Shown here: positions 1-6,550 of the stretch, piece by piece
Layout: each line of letters begins with the position of its first letter
Position numbering within the stretch: the stretch's first letter is position 1
Assembly (NCBI GenBank): GCA_964614245.1
Contig: CAZTKU010000053.1
Coordinates: 1 to 15,189 of the forward strand
Direction of reading: 5' to 3'
DNA: 15,189 nucleotides
DNA from: VGWB01 sp964614245
Lineage (GTDB): Bacteria; Bacteroidota; Ignavibacteria; UBA10030
Notes under the pieces: model-generated
Databases searched by the model: none
What the model was told of the DNA's origin: nothing
What the model saw: only the letters and a program-made list of their open reading frames with translations
Program-made: the position numbers and the translations under genes

Positions 1-2
1 CT

Positions 3-153
3 CCCGCTTTCCGGATTCCGCTTTACGAGCGGGATTCTGAGCAGCGGAACCGCTGTTCTTGAGCGGGATTGGCGGAAGGCGCACCAGTCCCGCTTTACGG
101 GATCCCGAACAGCGGGACCCGCTGCGCAGTCTGGCGGGTCCGCCTCTGGCGGA
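3..153. repeat. GC-rich imperfect palindromic repeats
   Basis: Two imperfect direct copies can be aligned, about 17-76 and 88-153. Each begins with a (C/T)CCGCTTTACG-type block, contains a short hairpin, and ends in GGCGGA. A third partial block lies at 3-17. The hairpins are AGCGGAACCGCT at 43-54, AGCGGGACCCGCT at 111-123, and GGCGG/CCGCC at 133-144. No open reading frame fits. This looks like a dispersed intergenic palindromic repeat family (REP-like), not a terminator, because no T-tract follows. The family name is unknown to me. Confidence 0.6.
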
Positions 154-165
154 GATTGAAAGGCA

Positions 166-200
166 AATTGACAATTGAAGATTGGCGATTGATGATTCAA
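166..200 (+). repeat. Degenerate 7-bp tandem array, copy 1
   Basis: Five consecutive heptamers fit a RATTGRC-like consensus (for example AATTGAC at 166-172, GATTGGC at 180-186, GATTGAT at 187-193). The array runs into the start of the downstream acyltransferase gene, whose TTG start codon at 182 lies inside the third unit. A second five-unit array of the same period and orientation relative to its gene lies 5' of mfd (13882-13916). Confidence 0.6.
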
Positions 201-1375
201 ACAAGGAATTTCCCACGGCACAATCCGTAGCTACCAAGAGCAGCGGTCGTCTGCTCTCACTTGATGTATTCCGCGGCGCCACGATTGGCGGCATGATGAT
301 GGTCAACAACCCGGGCGCCTGGAACTACATCTACCCGCCGTTTCGCCACGCGGCGTGGAACGGGTGGACATTTACTGATCTCATCTTTCCCTTTTTCCTC
401 TGGATCGTCGGAGTGGCGATGACGTTCTCCTTCTCCAAACGCGTGGAGCAGGGTGCTGATCGATCGAAACTGCTCATGCACGCATTCCAACGGGCGTTCG
501 TCATCTTCGCTATTGGATTGTTTCTCAACGGTTTCCCCTTCGGGCTTCTCTTCGGCCATCAGTTCGGCTGGGCAGCAATCAGGATACCGGGAGTTCTGCA
601 ACGAATTGGCATTTGCTATTTCATTGCGAGTCTCATCGTTCTGTACACCGGAATTGTGTGGCAAATACGGTGGACGGTCATTTTTCTCGTCGTCTATTGG
701 ATCTTGGTCAAAGCCGTGCCGGTTCCCGGGTTCGGTGCAGGTGTCCTGGAGCCGATGGGGAGTCTGGCGTGGTATATCGATTCGACGGTTCTGAGTGGGC
801 ACACGTGGTCAGGGGCGCCGGCACCGGGATTTGACCCGGAAGGAATTCTCAGCACGCTCCCGGCCATTGCGACAACGCTGTTCGGGGTTCTGACGGGGCA
901 CTTCATCCGATCAGAGAGAACCCCCGAGGAAAAGACGGCGTGGATGTTTGTCTATGGAAGCGCTCTGATGTTTGCGGGCCTGGTGATGGATAACTGGCTC
1001 CCGATCAACAAGAATCTCTGGACCTCCTCCTACACGGTGTTCATGGCAGGCATCGCGTTGAACATCTTTGCCATGTGCTACTGGCTGATCGATGTAAAGG
1101 GATCCAAAGGGTGGACCAAGCCGTTTCAGATTTACGGCCTGAACGCGATCAGCATGTTTGCCCTCGCCGGGCTCGTTGGCAGACTTACGACCATCTGGAA
1201 AGTGTCAGGACCAGATGGATCGCTGATCTCGCTCAAGACCTGGTACTATCAACTTCTATTTGTGCCAATCGGGGATCCGATGATTGCTTCCTTCCTTCAT
1301 TCTGTTGCCTTCATGCTGGGATTATACGTGATCGCCTACGTCATGTACCGGTTCAATGTGATTATCAAGGTCTAA
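182..1375 (+). CDS. HGSNAT/NagX-like membrane acyltransferase (DUF5009-type)
   Basis: A 397-residue polytopic membrane protein related to heparan-alpha-glucosaminide N-acetyltransferase and bacterial NagX. In that family an acetyl group from cytoplasmic acetyl-CoA is passed across the membrane to an amino sugar or glycan. The N-terminal signature RLLSLDVFRGATIGGMMMVN (residues 23-42) and the following RHAAWNGWTFTDLIFPFFLW block are diagnostic. His56 in RHAAWNG aligns with the active-site histidine of human HGSNAT. About ten hydrophobic segments follow. The only available start after the in-frame stop at 176-178 is TTG at 182, inside the heptad array and with no good ribosome site nearby, so the first ~20 residues are uncertain. 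The CDF gene follows 33 bp later on the same strand. The acceptor substrate cannot be read from the sequence. Confidence 0.82.
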   Translation: MAIDDSNKEFPTAQSVATKSSGRLLSLDVFRGATIGGMMMVNNPGAWNYIYPPFRHAAWNGWTFTDLIFPFFLWIVGVAMTFSFSKRVEQGADRSKLLMHAFQRAFVIFAIGLFLNGFPFGLLFGHQFGWAAIRIPGVLQRIGICYFIASLIVLYTGIVWQIRWTVIFLVVYWILVKAVPVPGFGAGVLEPMGSLAWYIDSTVLSGHTWSGAPAPGFDPEGILSTLPAIATTLFGVLTGHFIRSERTPEEKTAWMFVYGSALMFAGLVMDNWLPINKNLWTSSYTVFMAGIALNIFAMCYWLIDVKGSKGWTKPFQIYGLNAISMFALAGLVGRLTTIWKVSGPDGSLISLKTWYYQLLFVPIGDPMIASFLHSVAFMLGLYVIAYVMYRFNVIIKV

Positions 1376-1408
1376 GCTCGCACACTTCTGGTCAATCTTT
1401 CGTTCCGG

Positions 1409-2271
1409 ATGAATCCCAAGTCCAATTCGATCGCGTACAGCCAACAGAGATTTGCCATCAGACTTTCCCTCGCTGTTGGCTTTTTCATGCTGGCCGGAAA
1501 AACCTTTGCCTACACCATCACTGGTTCAGTCGCGATCCTCTCAGACGCGGCTGAGTCAGTCGTGCACGTCATTGCGGTTGGCTTCGCAGCATTCAGTCTC
1601 TGGCTGAGCTTGAAACCCGCAGATCACAGTCACCTGTACGGGCATGAGAAGATCGGCTTCTTTTCCGCAGGTATGGAAGGGATGATGATCGTCATTGCTG
1701 CGTTCTATATCATCTATACGTCGATCGCGAAGTGGATTGGCGGACTTCAGCTTCAAAACCTTGAGACGGGAACACTCGTCACGGCTGCCGCCGCGGTGGT
1801 GAATGCTTTCTTGGGATGGTATCTTGTGCGACAAGGGAGGCGCAGTCGCTCGCTCGTGCTGGTGGCGAACGGGAAACATGTCTTAACAGACTCCTGGACC
1901 AGCTTCGCTGTGATCCTGGGACTTTTGATGGTGATGTGGACAGGCTGGCTCCCGTTTGATCCCATCGTTGCAGTCGCGGCAGCGGTCAATATTCTGTGGT
2001 CGGGAGGCAAACTGATTCGACAGTCTGTCGGCGGACTGATGGACGAAGCGGATCCGGTTTTCGAACGGCAGCTCAGGCAGGCGCTTGATCTCGAGACGCA
2101 AAAGCGTGGGTTGTGGTACCATGAAGTGCGGTACCGGCACAGCGGAACCTCCATGTGGGTGGAGTTCCATCTCTTGTTTCCGAGAGGATCCGTCATCGAG
2201 GAAGCCCACTGGAAAGCGACGGAGATTGAGGCGGCGCTCAAGGAAGCACTTCCGGTCTCCCTCAATATCAT
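1409..2271 (+). CDS. Cation diffusion facilitator (CDF) family metal transporter, 3' end lost in gap
   Basis: An inner-membrane divalent-metal/proton antiporter of the CDF family, probably exporting Zn, Fe, Mn or a similar ion. Visible family marks are SDAAES in TM2 (Asp46), the HLYGHEKIGFFSAGMEG loop (residues 75-91), and the TM5 pair His157/Asp161 in KHVLTDS, equivalent to the HxxxD metal-site residues of YiiP. The cytoplasmic ferredoxin-like C-terminal domain (from about residue 210) carries the family's WVEFHLLFP strand. Reading continues to SLNI at residue 287, where the N run begins. Family members usually end 10-25 residues later with a TxHLEP-type strand, so the gene is nearly complete and its stop is most likely inside the gap. 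The frame that reopens after the gap (stop at 2441-2443) gives no CDF-like sequence. The start is ATG 1409, with no strong ribosome site. Confidence 0.9.
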
Positions 2272-2371
2272 NNNNNNNNNNNNNNNNNNNNNNNNNNNNN
2301 NNNNNNNNNNNNNNNNNNNNNNNNNNNNNNNNNNNNNNNNNNNNNNNNNNNNNNNNNNNNNNNNNNNNNNN
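2272..2371. other. Assembly gap (100 N)
   Basis: Exactly 100 consecutive N. This is the conventional filler for a scaffold gap of unknown size. The true distance between the CDF gene and the YceI gene is therefore unknown. Confidence 0.98.
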
Positions 2372-2510
2372 GCGGCTCGAATCCTCTCTTGCGCTCCCAT
2401 GCTTGGCCGGCGCTCCTCATTGCACTCGTTCAAAATGACCTAGAAATCCCGGAAGGGAAAAGCCCGACGCATGGCACGAAACATCGGACTTTTACTGATA
2501 ACCTGCAGTC
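2372..2510. other. Post-gap segment without a recognisable gene
   Basis: 139 bp lie between the gap and the stop of the yceI-like gene. I see no family-like reading frame on either strand and no convincing terminator: only weak 3-4 bp stems such as CCC-GGAA-GGG near 2447-2456. It may be the 3' untranslated region of the leftward operon. Its first ~70 bp may belong to an unseen gene in the gap. Confidence 0.5.
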
Positions 2511-3101
2511 TTAGGCGTTGGGTTTCTGGAGTTCCAGAACCAGCGTGATATTGGCCGTTTCGCCGGCAATAAGGCCTCCGGCTTCGATCGTCCTGTTCCA
2601 CTTCAATCCAAAATCGAATCGATTGACGGAGATGGTTGCTTTCCATGCCGCAAGAACACCACGAGTCGTCTTGAGCATACCGTTCAACGTTGCATCAAAG
2701 GCCACTTTCTTTGTGATATCTCGAATAGTCAAATCCCCCGTGATGGTGTACTTGTTCTCACCAACTTTTTCGAACGACGTGCTCTTGAACTTGATCTCCG
2801 GAAACTTCTCGGCGTTGAAGAAATCATCCGATTTTAGATGATTGTCCCTTCGCTCGTTATCGGTGTTAATGCTGGCGACCTTGATGGTGGCGTCAATGAT
2901 GGCGTCGCTGAAGTCATCTTTCGAGGCGCTGACAGTGATGTCAAAGTCCCTGAAGTTGCCGGTTACTTCCGAGATGACCATATGCCTCACCGCAAACCCG
3001 ACGCTCGTGTGAGCTTTGTCGACTTTCCACCCTGAGTTTTGAGCAAGCCCGCTGAACGCAGTGAACAACGTAAGCACGAGCAGAGCTGTGAATCGTTTCA
3101 T
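2511..3101 (-). CDS. YceI-like exported lipocalin-fold protein
   Basis: A 196-residue YceI-family protein. It has a clean signal peptide (MKRFTALLVLTLFTAFSGLAQ, cleavage near residue 20). The YceI core then opens with WKVDKAHTSVGFAVRHM and ends with the GETANITLVLELQK strand. YceI proteins form an extended beta-barrel that binds polyisoprenoid molecules, including quinone-like chains, in the periplasm. A perfect AAGGAGAT ribosome site at 3105-3112 fixes the ATG at 3101. It is the last gene of the leftward cluster, 44 bp after the CatE-like gene. Its position beside quinone-detoxifying enzymes fits a role in handling isoprenoid quinones, but that is inference from context; the family has no settled function. 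Confidence 0.9.
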   Translation of the reverse strand: MKRFTALLVLTLFTAFSGLAQNSGWKVDKAHTSVGFAVRHMVISEVTGNFRDFDITVSASKDDFSDAIIDATIKVASINTDNERRDNHLKSDDFFNAEKFPEIKFKSTSFEKVGENKYTITGDLTIRDITKKVAFDATLNGMLKTTRGVLAAWKATISVNRFDFGLKWNRTIEAGGLIAGETANITLVLELQKPNA

Positions 3102-3145
3102 GTGATCTCCTTGTGTTGATGTGTTCCTATGGCTGTTAAGATTGG

Positions 3146-4006
3146 TTAGGATATGTTGATTGCGATGTTGTCTTCATCTCGTATGAGGAATTGCCGACCC
3201 TCCGCGGAGCTCCAGTACTGCGACTGCACGACGCGGTCTTTTAGCTCGCTCTTCGTTTGGTGGTCAGGGATTTCAATGCCGAAGCGGATCAGCCCAAATG
3301 CATCCTGAGCCAACGGCGATCCGTCCTTGCTGTTCCAGATGTTGAGTCCGATATGATGGTGATAGCCGCCGGCGGAGAGAAACAGGGCGCCTGGAAATGT
3401 CTGTTGCGTGACATCGAACCCGAGCAGTTCGTGATAGAAATGCTCAGCTTTTTGAAGATTGGAAACCTGGAGATGGATGTGGCCGATTGTTGTGTTTGGA
3501 TGAATCCCGGTCCACGCTTCACCATTCTCTCGTAGCTCGGAAAAGAGGCTTTTCAGGTCAAGCTCCCGGGTCCCCATCTGCAATTCACCGCGCCGTCGTG
3601 GCCACTGCGCTCGGGGCCGGTCAGCATAGATCTCAATCCCGTTCCCATCAGGATCAGCCAGATACAAGGCCTCGCTGACACCATGATCCGCGAAACCTTC
3701 GAACAGCCACTGGTTATCGTAGAACCTCTTGAACATCTTCGCAAGCTCTTTCCGGTCTGGCAAGATAAACGCTACATGAAAGAGACCTGCCGAATGAAGC
3801 GGCCGCGGCCTTGCTGAGCTCTCCTCCGTGAGCATCACAATGGGGCTCTGTTCATCAGAAGCGGACAAGTGTACCGTCGTATCGAGTCTTTTCACTTCCT
3901 TAAGACCAAGCAGATCACGGTAAAATGCCAACGACTGCTTCAGGTCAGAGACCCGCAGGTGCACATAGCCAATTCTCGTTGAGTCAGGCAAGCGAAAGGA
4001 GTTCAT
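3146..4006 (-). CDS. CatE-type extradiol (catechol 2,3-) dioxygenase, two VOC modules
   Basis: A 286-residue VOC (glyoxalase/bleomycin-resistance/dioxygenase) superfamily protein with two tandem modules. Length and order match Bacillus CatE-type catechol 2,3-dioxygenases, which open catechols by extradiol cleavage. Module 1 (about residues 11-128) contains GYVHLRVSDLKQSLAFY, His77 in GLFHVAF, and Glu125 in DPDGNGIEIY. Module 2 (about 172-286) contains IGHIHLQVSNL and GGYHHHIGLNIW. I chose ATG 4006. An in-frame GTG at 4039, directly abutting the stop of the upstream gene, would add 11 residues that look unlike the family. Neither start has a good ribosome site, so coupling to the upstream gene is likely. 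The substrate is inferred from the family only. Confidence 0.82.
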   Translation of the reverse strand: MNSFRLPDSTRIGYVHLRVSDLKQSLAFYRDLLGLKEVKRLDTTVHLSASDEQSPIVMLTEESSARPRPLHSAGLFHVAFILPDRKELAKMFKRFYDNQWLFEGFADHGVSEALYLADPDGNGIEIYADRPRAQWPRRRGELQMGTRELDLKSLFSELRENGEAWTGIHPNTTIGHIHLQVSNLQKAEHFYHELLGFDVTQQTFPGALFLSAGGYHHHIGLNIWNSKDGSPLAQDAFGLIRFGIEIPDHQTKSELKDRVVQSQYWSSAEGRQFLIRDEDNIAINIS

Positions 4007-4039
4007 GTTTGTTGCTTCAATGTCAATGGACGAATTCAC

Positions 4040-4336
4040 TTAATTCAGTGAGACTTTCGTGAGCGACATCGTCGCCATGTTGTGGAAGGCTAGGGGATAC
4101 ACTTTCACCTGGAAATACTTGAAGAGCGGAAAGGCCGAGATGATGCGTATTGCCTCCTGCTCCGTGCGCGCAACGAGGCTCACCCAGACTTTTGACCGAT
4201 CGAGCGAAAGGCTGTAACCGGTAACGGTGCCTTGCTCCATCAAGTCATTGATGTGTGCACGCTGACGAGGTATGAGCGAGACGAAATCCTCGTCGAACTG
4301 CACCGGAAGAGTAATGTCAGCCATAAACTGGTTCAT
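4040..4336 (-). CDS. Muconolactone delta-isomerase-like small protein (dimeric alpha+beta barrel fold)
   Basis: A 98-residue protein. The opening strand FMADITLPV, a helix with PRQRAHINDLMEQG, the strand TGYSLSLDRSKVWVSLVA, a helix EQEAIRIISAFPLF, and a final strand YFQVKVYPLAFHN give the betaalphabeta-betaalphabeta ferredoxin-like pattern of muconolactone isomerase and YciI-like proteins. Length matches. GGGAGGA lies about 8 nt before ATG 4336; a second ATG (MADITLP) is 12 nt downstream. It lies between two ring-opening dioxygenase genes, and its stop abuts the alternative GTG start of the next gene, so it is probably co-expressed and acts on the same aromatic or ring-cleavage products. I would not assign true muconolactone isomerase activity, because that enzyme belongs to ortho cleavage, whereas its neighbours are extradiol enzymes. 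Confidence 0.62.
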   Translation of the reverse strand: MNQFMADITLPVQFDEDFVSLIPRQRAHINDLMEQGTVTGYSLSLDRSKVWVSLVARTEQEAIRIISAFPLFKYFQVKVYPLAFHNMATMSLTKVSLN

Positions 4337-4438
4337 CAGCTAAGTCCTCCCTGGAGTACGGCACAAAGTTGGTGCACGCATGCCAGAAGCATTCTTCAAA
4401 CGAGCGGCTTGGAGTTGTCGGGCCGCCTGTCAATTAGA

Positions 4439-5398
4439 TCACTTTCCGGCTGTCGCTGGAACAGAAATCGAAGGCAAAGCTTCTTCGATTTGCTTCCGGT
4501 GCGGCTCAAGCCAAGGGGGGAGCATCAAATGTGTCCCGAGGCTCTCCTTGCTCTCATCGTGGGTGAATCCTGGTGGATCCGTCGCGATCTCGAACAGCAC
4601 TCCACCCGGCTCCCGATAGTAGATTGAGTGGAAGTACTGCCGGTCGACGATCTCCGTGACGCTCAGCCCTGCCTCTGCGATCTTCTGTTGCCAGAGGCGC
4701 TGAACAGCATCGTCCGCGACTCGCCACGCGATGTGGTGAACCGAGCCGGCCGACATTCGGGCAGGCGGCGAACTTGCGCTGACCACGACGTCGAGAGTGG
4801 CCTGAAACGCTCCCGAGCCGATGACGTAGCGAGCTTGGCCCTCCTCCTCAGCCGACAGTCGAAAACCCATCGTGTCTGTGAGCAAAGCACCAGTGTTCTT
4901 TGATTGGGCGAGCGTTACGGTCACACCACGAAATCGTCGAATGGCAGACTCCGCTGGTACCGGGCCTTCTTTCCAGACAGTGCTGGCCATTCCAGGATCA
5001 CCAAACACGAGCTCGAGTTGCAAGCCGTCTGGATCCTCAAACCTGATGAGCTCCTCATTGAAGCGCTCCAACGGCCCTTGAACGTTGATCCCGTGCTGCG
5101 AAAGCCTACGAATCCAGTAATCCCGCGCTGCAAGAGGTGCCGCGAAGGCCACCGAAGAGACCTCTCCAGTACCGCGTTTTCCGCGAGCTGCATCGGGAAA
5201 AGGAAAAAAGGTCAGAAGCGTCCCCGGATTCCCCACCTCGTCACCGTAATAGAGATGATAGAGATCCGGGGCATCGAAATTGACTGTCCTCTTTACAAGC
5301 CTCAAGCCCAGCACGTCGGTGTAGAAATCCAGATTGCGCTGTGGATCGCTTGCCAAGGCCGTGATATGATGGATTCCCGAAATCTGGTTGTTCATCAT
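4439..5398 (-). CDS. PcpA/LinE/MhqO-type hydroquinone ring-cleaving dioxygenase
   Basis: A 319-residue VOC-family iron dioxygenase of the group containing Bacillus MhqO and the (chloro)hydroquinone 1,2-dioxygenases PcpA and LinE. It opens with SGIHHITALASDPQRNLDFY. Module 2 carries GSVHHIAWRV (His221/222) and GGVLFEIATDPPGF (Glu270). The C-terminus has the subgroup tail HLMLPPWLEPHRKQIEEALP. The putative iron ligands, one His from module 1 (His10/11) plus His221 and Glu270 from module 2, match the His-His-Glu arrangement known in PcpA, with the same 49-residue His-to-Glu spacing. It likely ring-opens hydroquinones in the cytoplasm. ATG 5398 is followed at once by a second ATG (5395); either could be used. 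It lies 42 bp after the DoxX gene, as mhqP and mhqO are neighbours in Bacillus. Confidence 0.87.
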   Translation of the reverse strand: MMNNQISGIHHITALASDPQRNLDFYTDVLGLRLVKRTVNFDAPDLYHLYYGDEVGNPGTLLTFFPFPDAARGKRGTGEVSSVAFAAPLAARDYWIRRLSQHGINVQGPLERFNEELIRFEDPDGLQLELVFGDPGMASTVWKEGPVPAESAIRRFRGVTVTLAQSKNTGALLTDTMGFRLSAEEEGQARYVIGSGAFQATLDVVVSASSPPARMSAGSVHHIAWRVADDAVQRLWQQKIAEAGLSVTEIVDRQYFHSIYYREPGGVLFEIATDPPGFTHDESKESLGTHLMLPPWLEPHRKQIEEALPSISVPATAGK

Positions 5399-5440
5399 GT
5401 CCCGCTCCGAGTCCTTGGAGCTCCAGGTCGTATGGGTGAA

Positions 5441-5833
5441 TTAGAAACCCAGGCTTGCAGGCCACGGCTGAGGAATAGCGAGCAACAGTAATGCACCCCC
5501 GACCAATGCGAGATTCTTCGTGAAGTTGACCATTTCCGCCATTTTCATTTGTGGATCTTTGACCTTCCAGAAGATGTGCATCGTGAACGTCACGGGAACG
5601 AGGAACAACACGAGAGCGGCCGCGCCAAGAGTCGGGTAAATTCCGAACAATACGCTCACACCTCCGATGAGGAGCAACAGCCCCGTAATCGTGACGGCGA
5701 GCTTTGGAGCGGGAACACCTTTCGATTGGGCATACCCCGTCATCGCGCTTGTATGTGTGAAATGGTTGAGGGCGTTGAAGACAAAATATCCGCCGAAGAG
5801 AAGTCGTGCCACGACAAAAAGAATTGCTTCCAT
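5441..5833 (-). CDS. DoxX-family inner-membrane protein (MhqP-like)
   Basis: A 130-residue DoxX protein with four hydrophobic helices (about residues 3-22, 43-63, 66-86, 103-121). The family-typical LLFGGYFVFNALNHF opens helix 1. DoxX-type proteins such as Bacillus MhqP and CatD accompany quinone- and catechol-induced dioxygenases; their biochemical role is unsettled, with membrane oxidoreductase partner being the usual suggestion. A longer reading from 5881 would add 16 hydrophilic residues and overlap the nitroreductase gene. ATG 5833 is preferred because AAGGAAG sits about 7 nt upstream and because family members begin just before helix 1. It lies 40 bp after the nitroreductase and 42 bp before the dioxygenase. 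Confidence 0.88.
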   Translation of the reverse strand: MEAILFVVARLLFGGYFVFNALNHFTHTSAMTGYAQSKGVPAPKLAVTITGLLLLIGGVSVLFGIYPTLGAAALVLFLVPVTFTMHIFWKVKDPQMKMAEMVNFTKNLALVGGALLLLAIPQPWPASLGF

Positions 5834-5873
5834 TGTAAGTCTTCCTTTCAAATGATGAGTTGAAATGATGAAT

Positions 5874-6515
5874 CTAGTCATGGTGTGAACCTGATGCGTC
5901 GCTGATATGCCGTGAGGGTTTGCCCCACGCAGCGGTGAAGACGAAACTCTCCAGGGATTTCCTGGTTCTTGGTGCTACCTCCCGCTCACGGAGGTCGTGA
6001 GGAAGCGCGTCCGGTGTATCTGCATAGCCAATGGCAAGGATAATAACCGGCGCAAAACTGTCCCGGACGGCGAACAGCTCCCGTGCTTTCTCGCCGTTGA
6101 ATCCCCCCATCTGACGGACGGAAAGGCCAACTGAGGTTGCCTGAACAGTCAATTGGGCGACCGACTGGCCGGCATCATACCACGCGTGCTTGTTTGGCGT
6201 GCCGGTTGTTTCGTAGTGGAGGCGGGCAACAACGAGCACGAGCATTGGAGCTCGGTGTGCCCATTGGCGATTTCTCTCTGAAAGGCACTCAAACAGGCGG
6301 CTGTAAGTTTCGTGATCGTCCTTCGTTGCAGCGATGAAGTTCCATGGCTGCTCGTTTGCAGAAGAGGGCGACCATCGCGCTGCTTCGAAAAGGCTGAGGA
6401 GCTTCTCGGGTTCGACAGGTTGTTCGGAGAACGCTCGCGGACTCCGGCGTCGCTGAAGAAGACTGTCGATGGGAACACGTGTCTGGGCAAGATTCTCAAT
6501 CAAAGGTATAGCCAT
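5874..6515 (-). CDS. Nitroreductase-family FMN oxidoreductase (MhqN-like)
   Basis: A 213-residue NAD(P)H-dependent flavin reductase. The FMN-binding arginines are in QRRRSPRAFS (residues 21-30). The family motif RWSPSSANEQPWNF spans 47-60, the dimer/FMN helix GQSVAQLTVQATSVGLS spans 116-132, and the second FMN contact RTRKSLES spans 183-190. Relatives such as Bacillus MhqN and YodC reduce quinones or nitroaromatics by two electrons. Here the enzyme would turn quinones into hydroquinones, which the neighbouring PcpA/MhqO-type dioxygenase could then open. It is the second gene of the operon, 35 bp after marR. ATG 6515 has only a weak ribosome site. The C-terminal tail SDASGSHHD is short and probably disordered. 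Confidence 0.9.
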   Translation of the reverse strand: MAIPLIENLAQTRVPIDSLLQRRRSPRAFSEQPVEPEKLLSLFEAARWSPSSANEQPWNFIAATKDDHETYSRLFECLSERNRQWAHRAPMLVLVVARLHYETTGTPNKHAWYDAGQSVAQLTVQATSVGLSVRQMGGFNGEKARELFAVRDSFAPVIILAIGYADTPDALPHDLREREVAPRTRKSLESFVFTAAWGKPSRHISDASGSHHD

Positions 6516-6550
6516 GATGGATCGGATTTGCAGTCTTCATGAACAATGTG

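Noticed and set aside
2372..2400. T-arm-like CTCGAATCC right after the gap, suggesting a tRNA 3' end
   Set aside because: The stem has a mismatch, the loop starts with C instead of T, and no acceptor-length segment leads to a properly placed CCA; the rest would be inside the gap.
2372..2443. Continuation of the CDF reading frame across the N run to a stop at 2441-2443
   Set aside because: The frame through 100 N is meaningless and the post-gap residues (AARILSCAPMLGRR) are not CDF-like.
4007..4039. GTG 4039 as the start of the CatE-like gene
   Set aside because: It is possible through stop-start coupling, but the added 11 residues do not look like the family, whose members begin about as far before the first VOC strand as ATG 4006 does. 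Kept as an alternative.
4337..4438. Internal promoter or attenuator in the 102-bp gap of the operon
   Set aside because: A TTGACA reads leftward just after the MhqO stop, but no -10 box follows at the right distance; the GCGGC/GCCGC inverted repeat nearby has no T-tract.
4904..5491. 195-codon + strand frame opposite the MhqO-like gene
   Set aside because: It is a shadow of a well-supported dioxygenase gene and has no recognisable domain.
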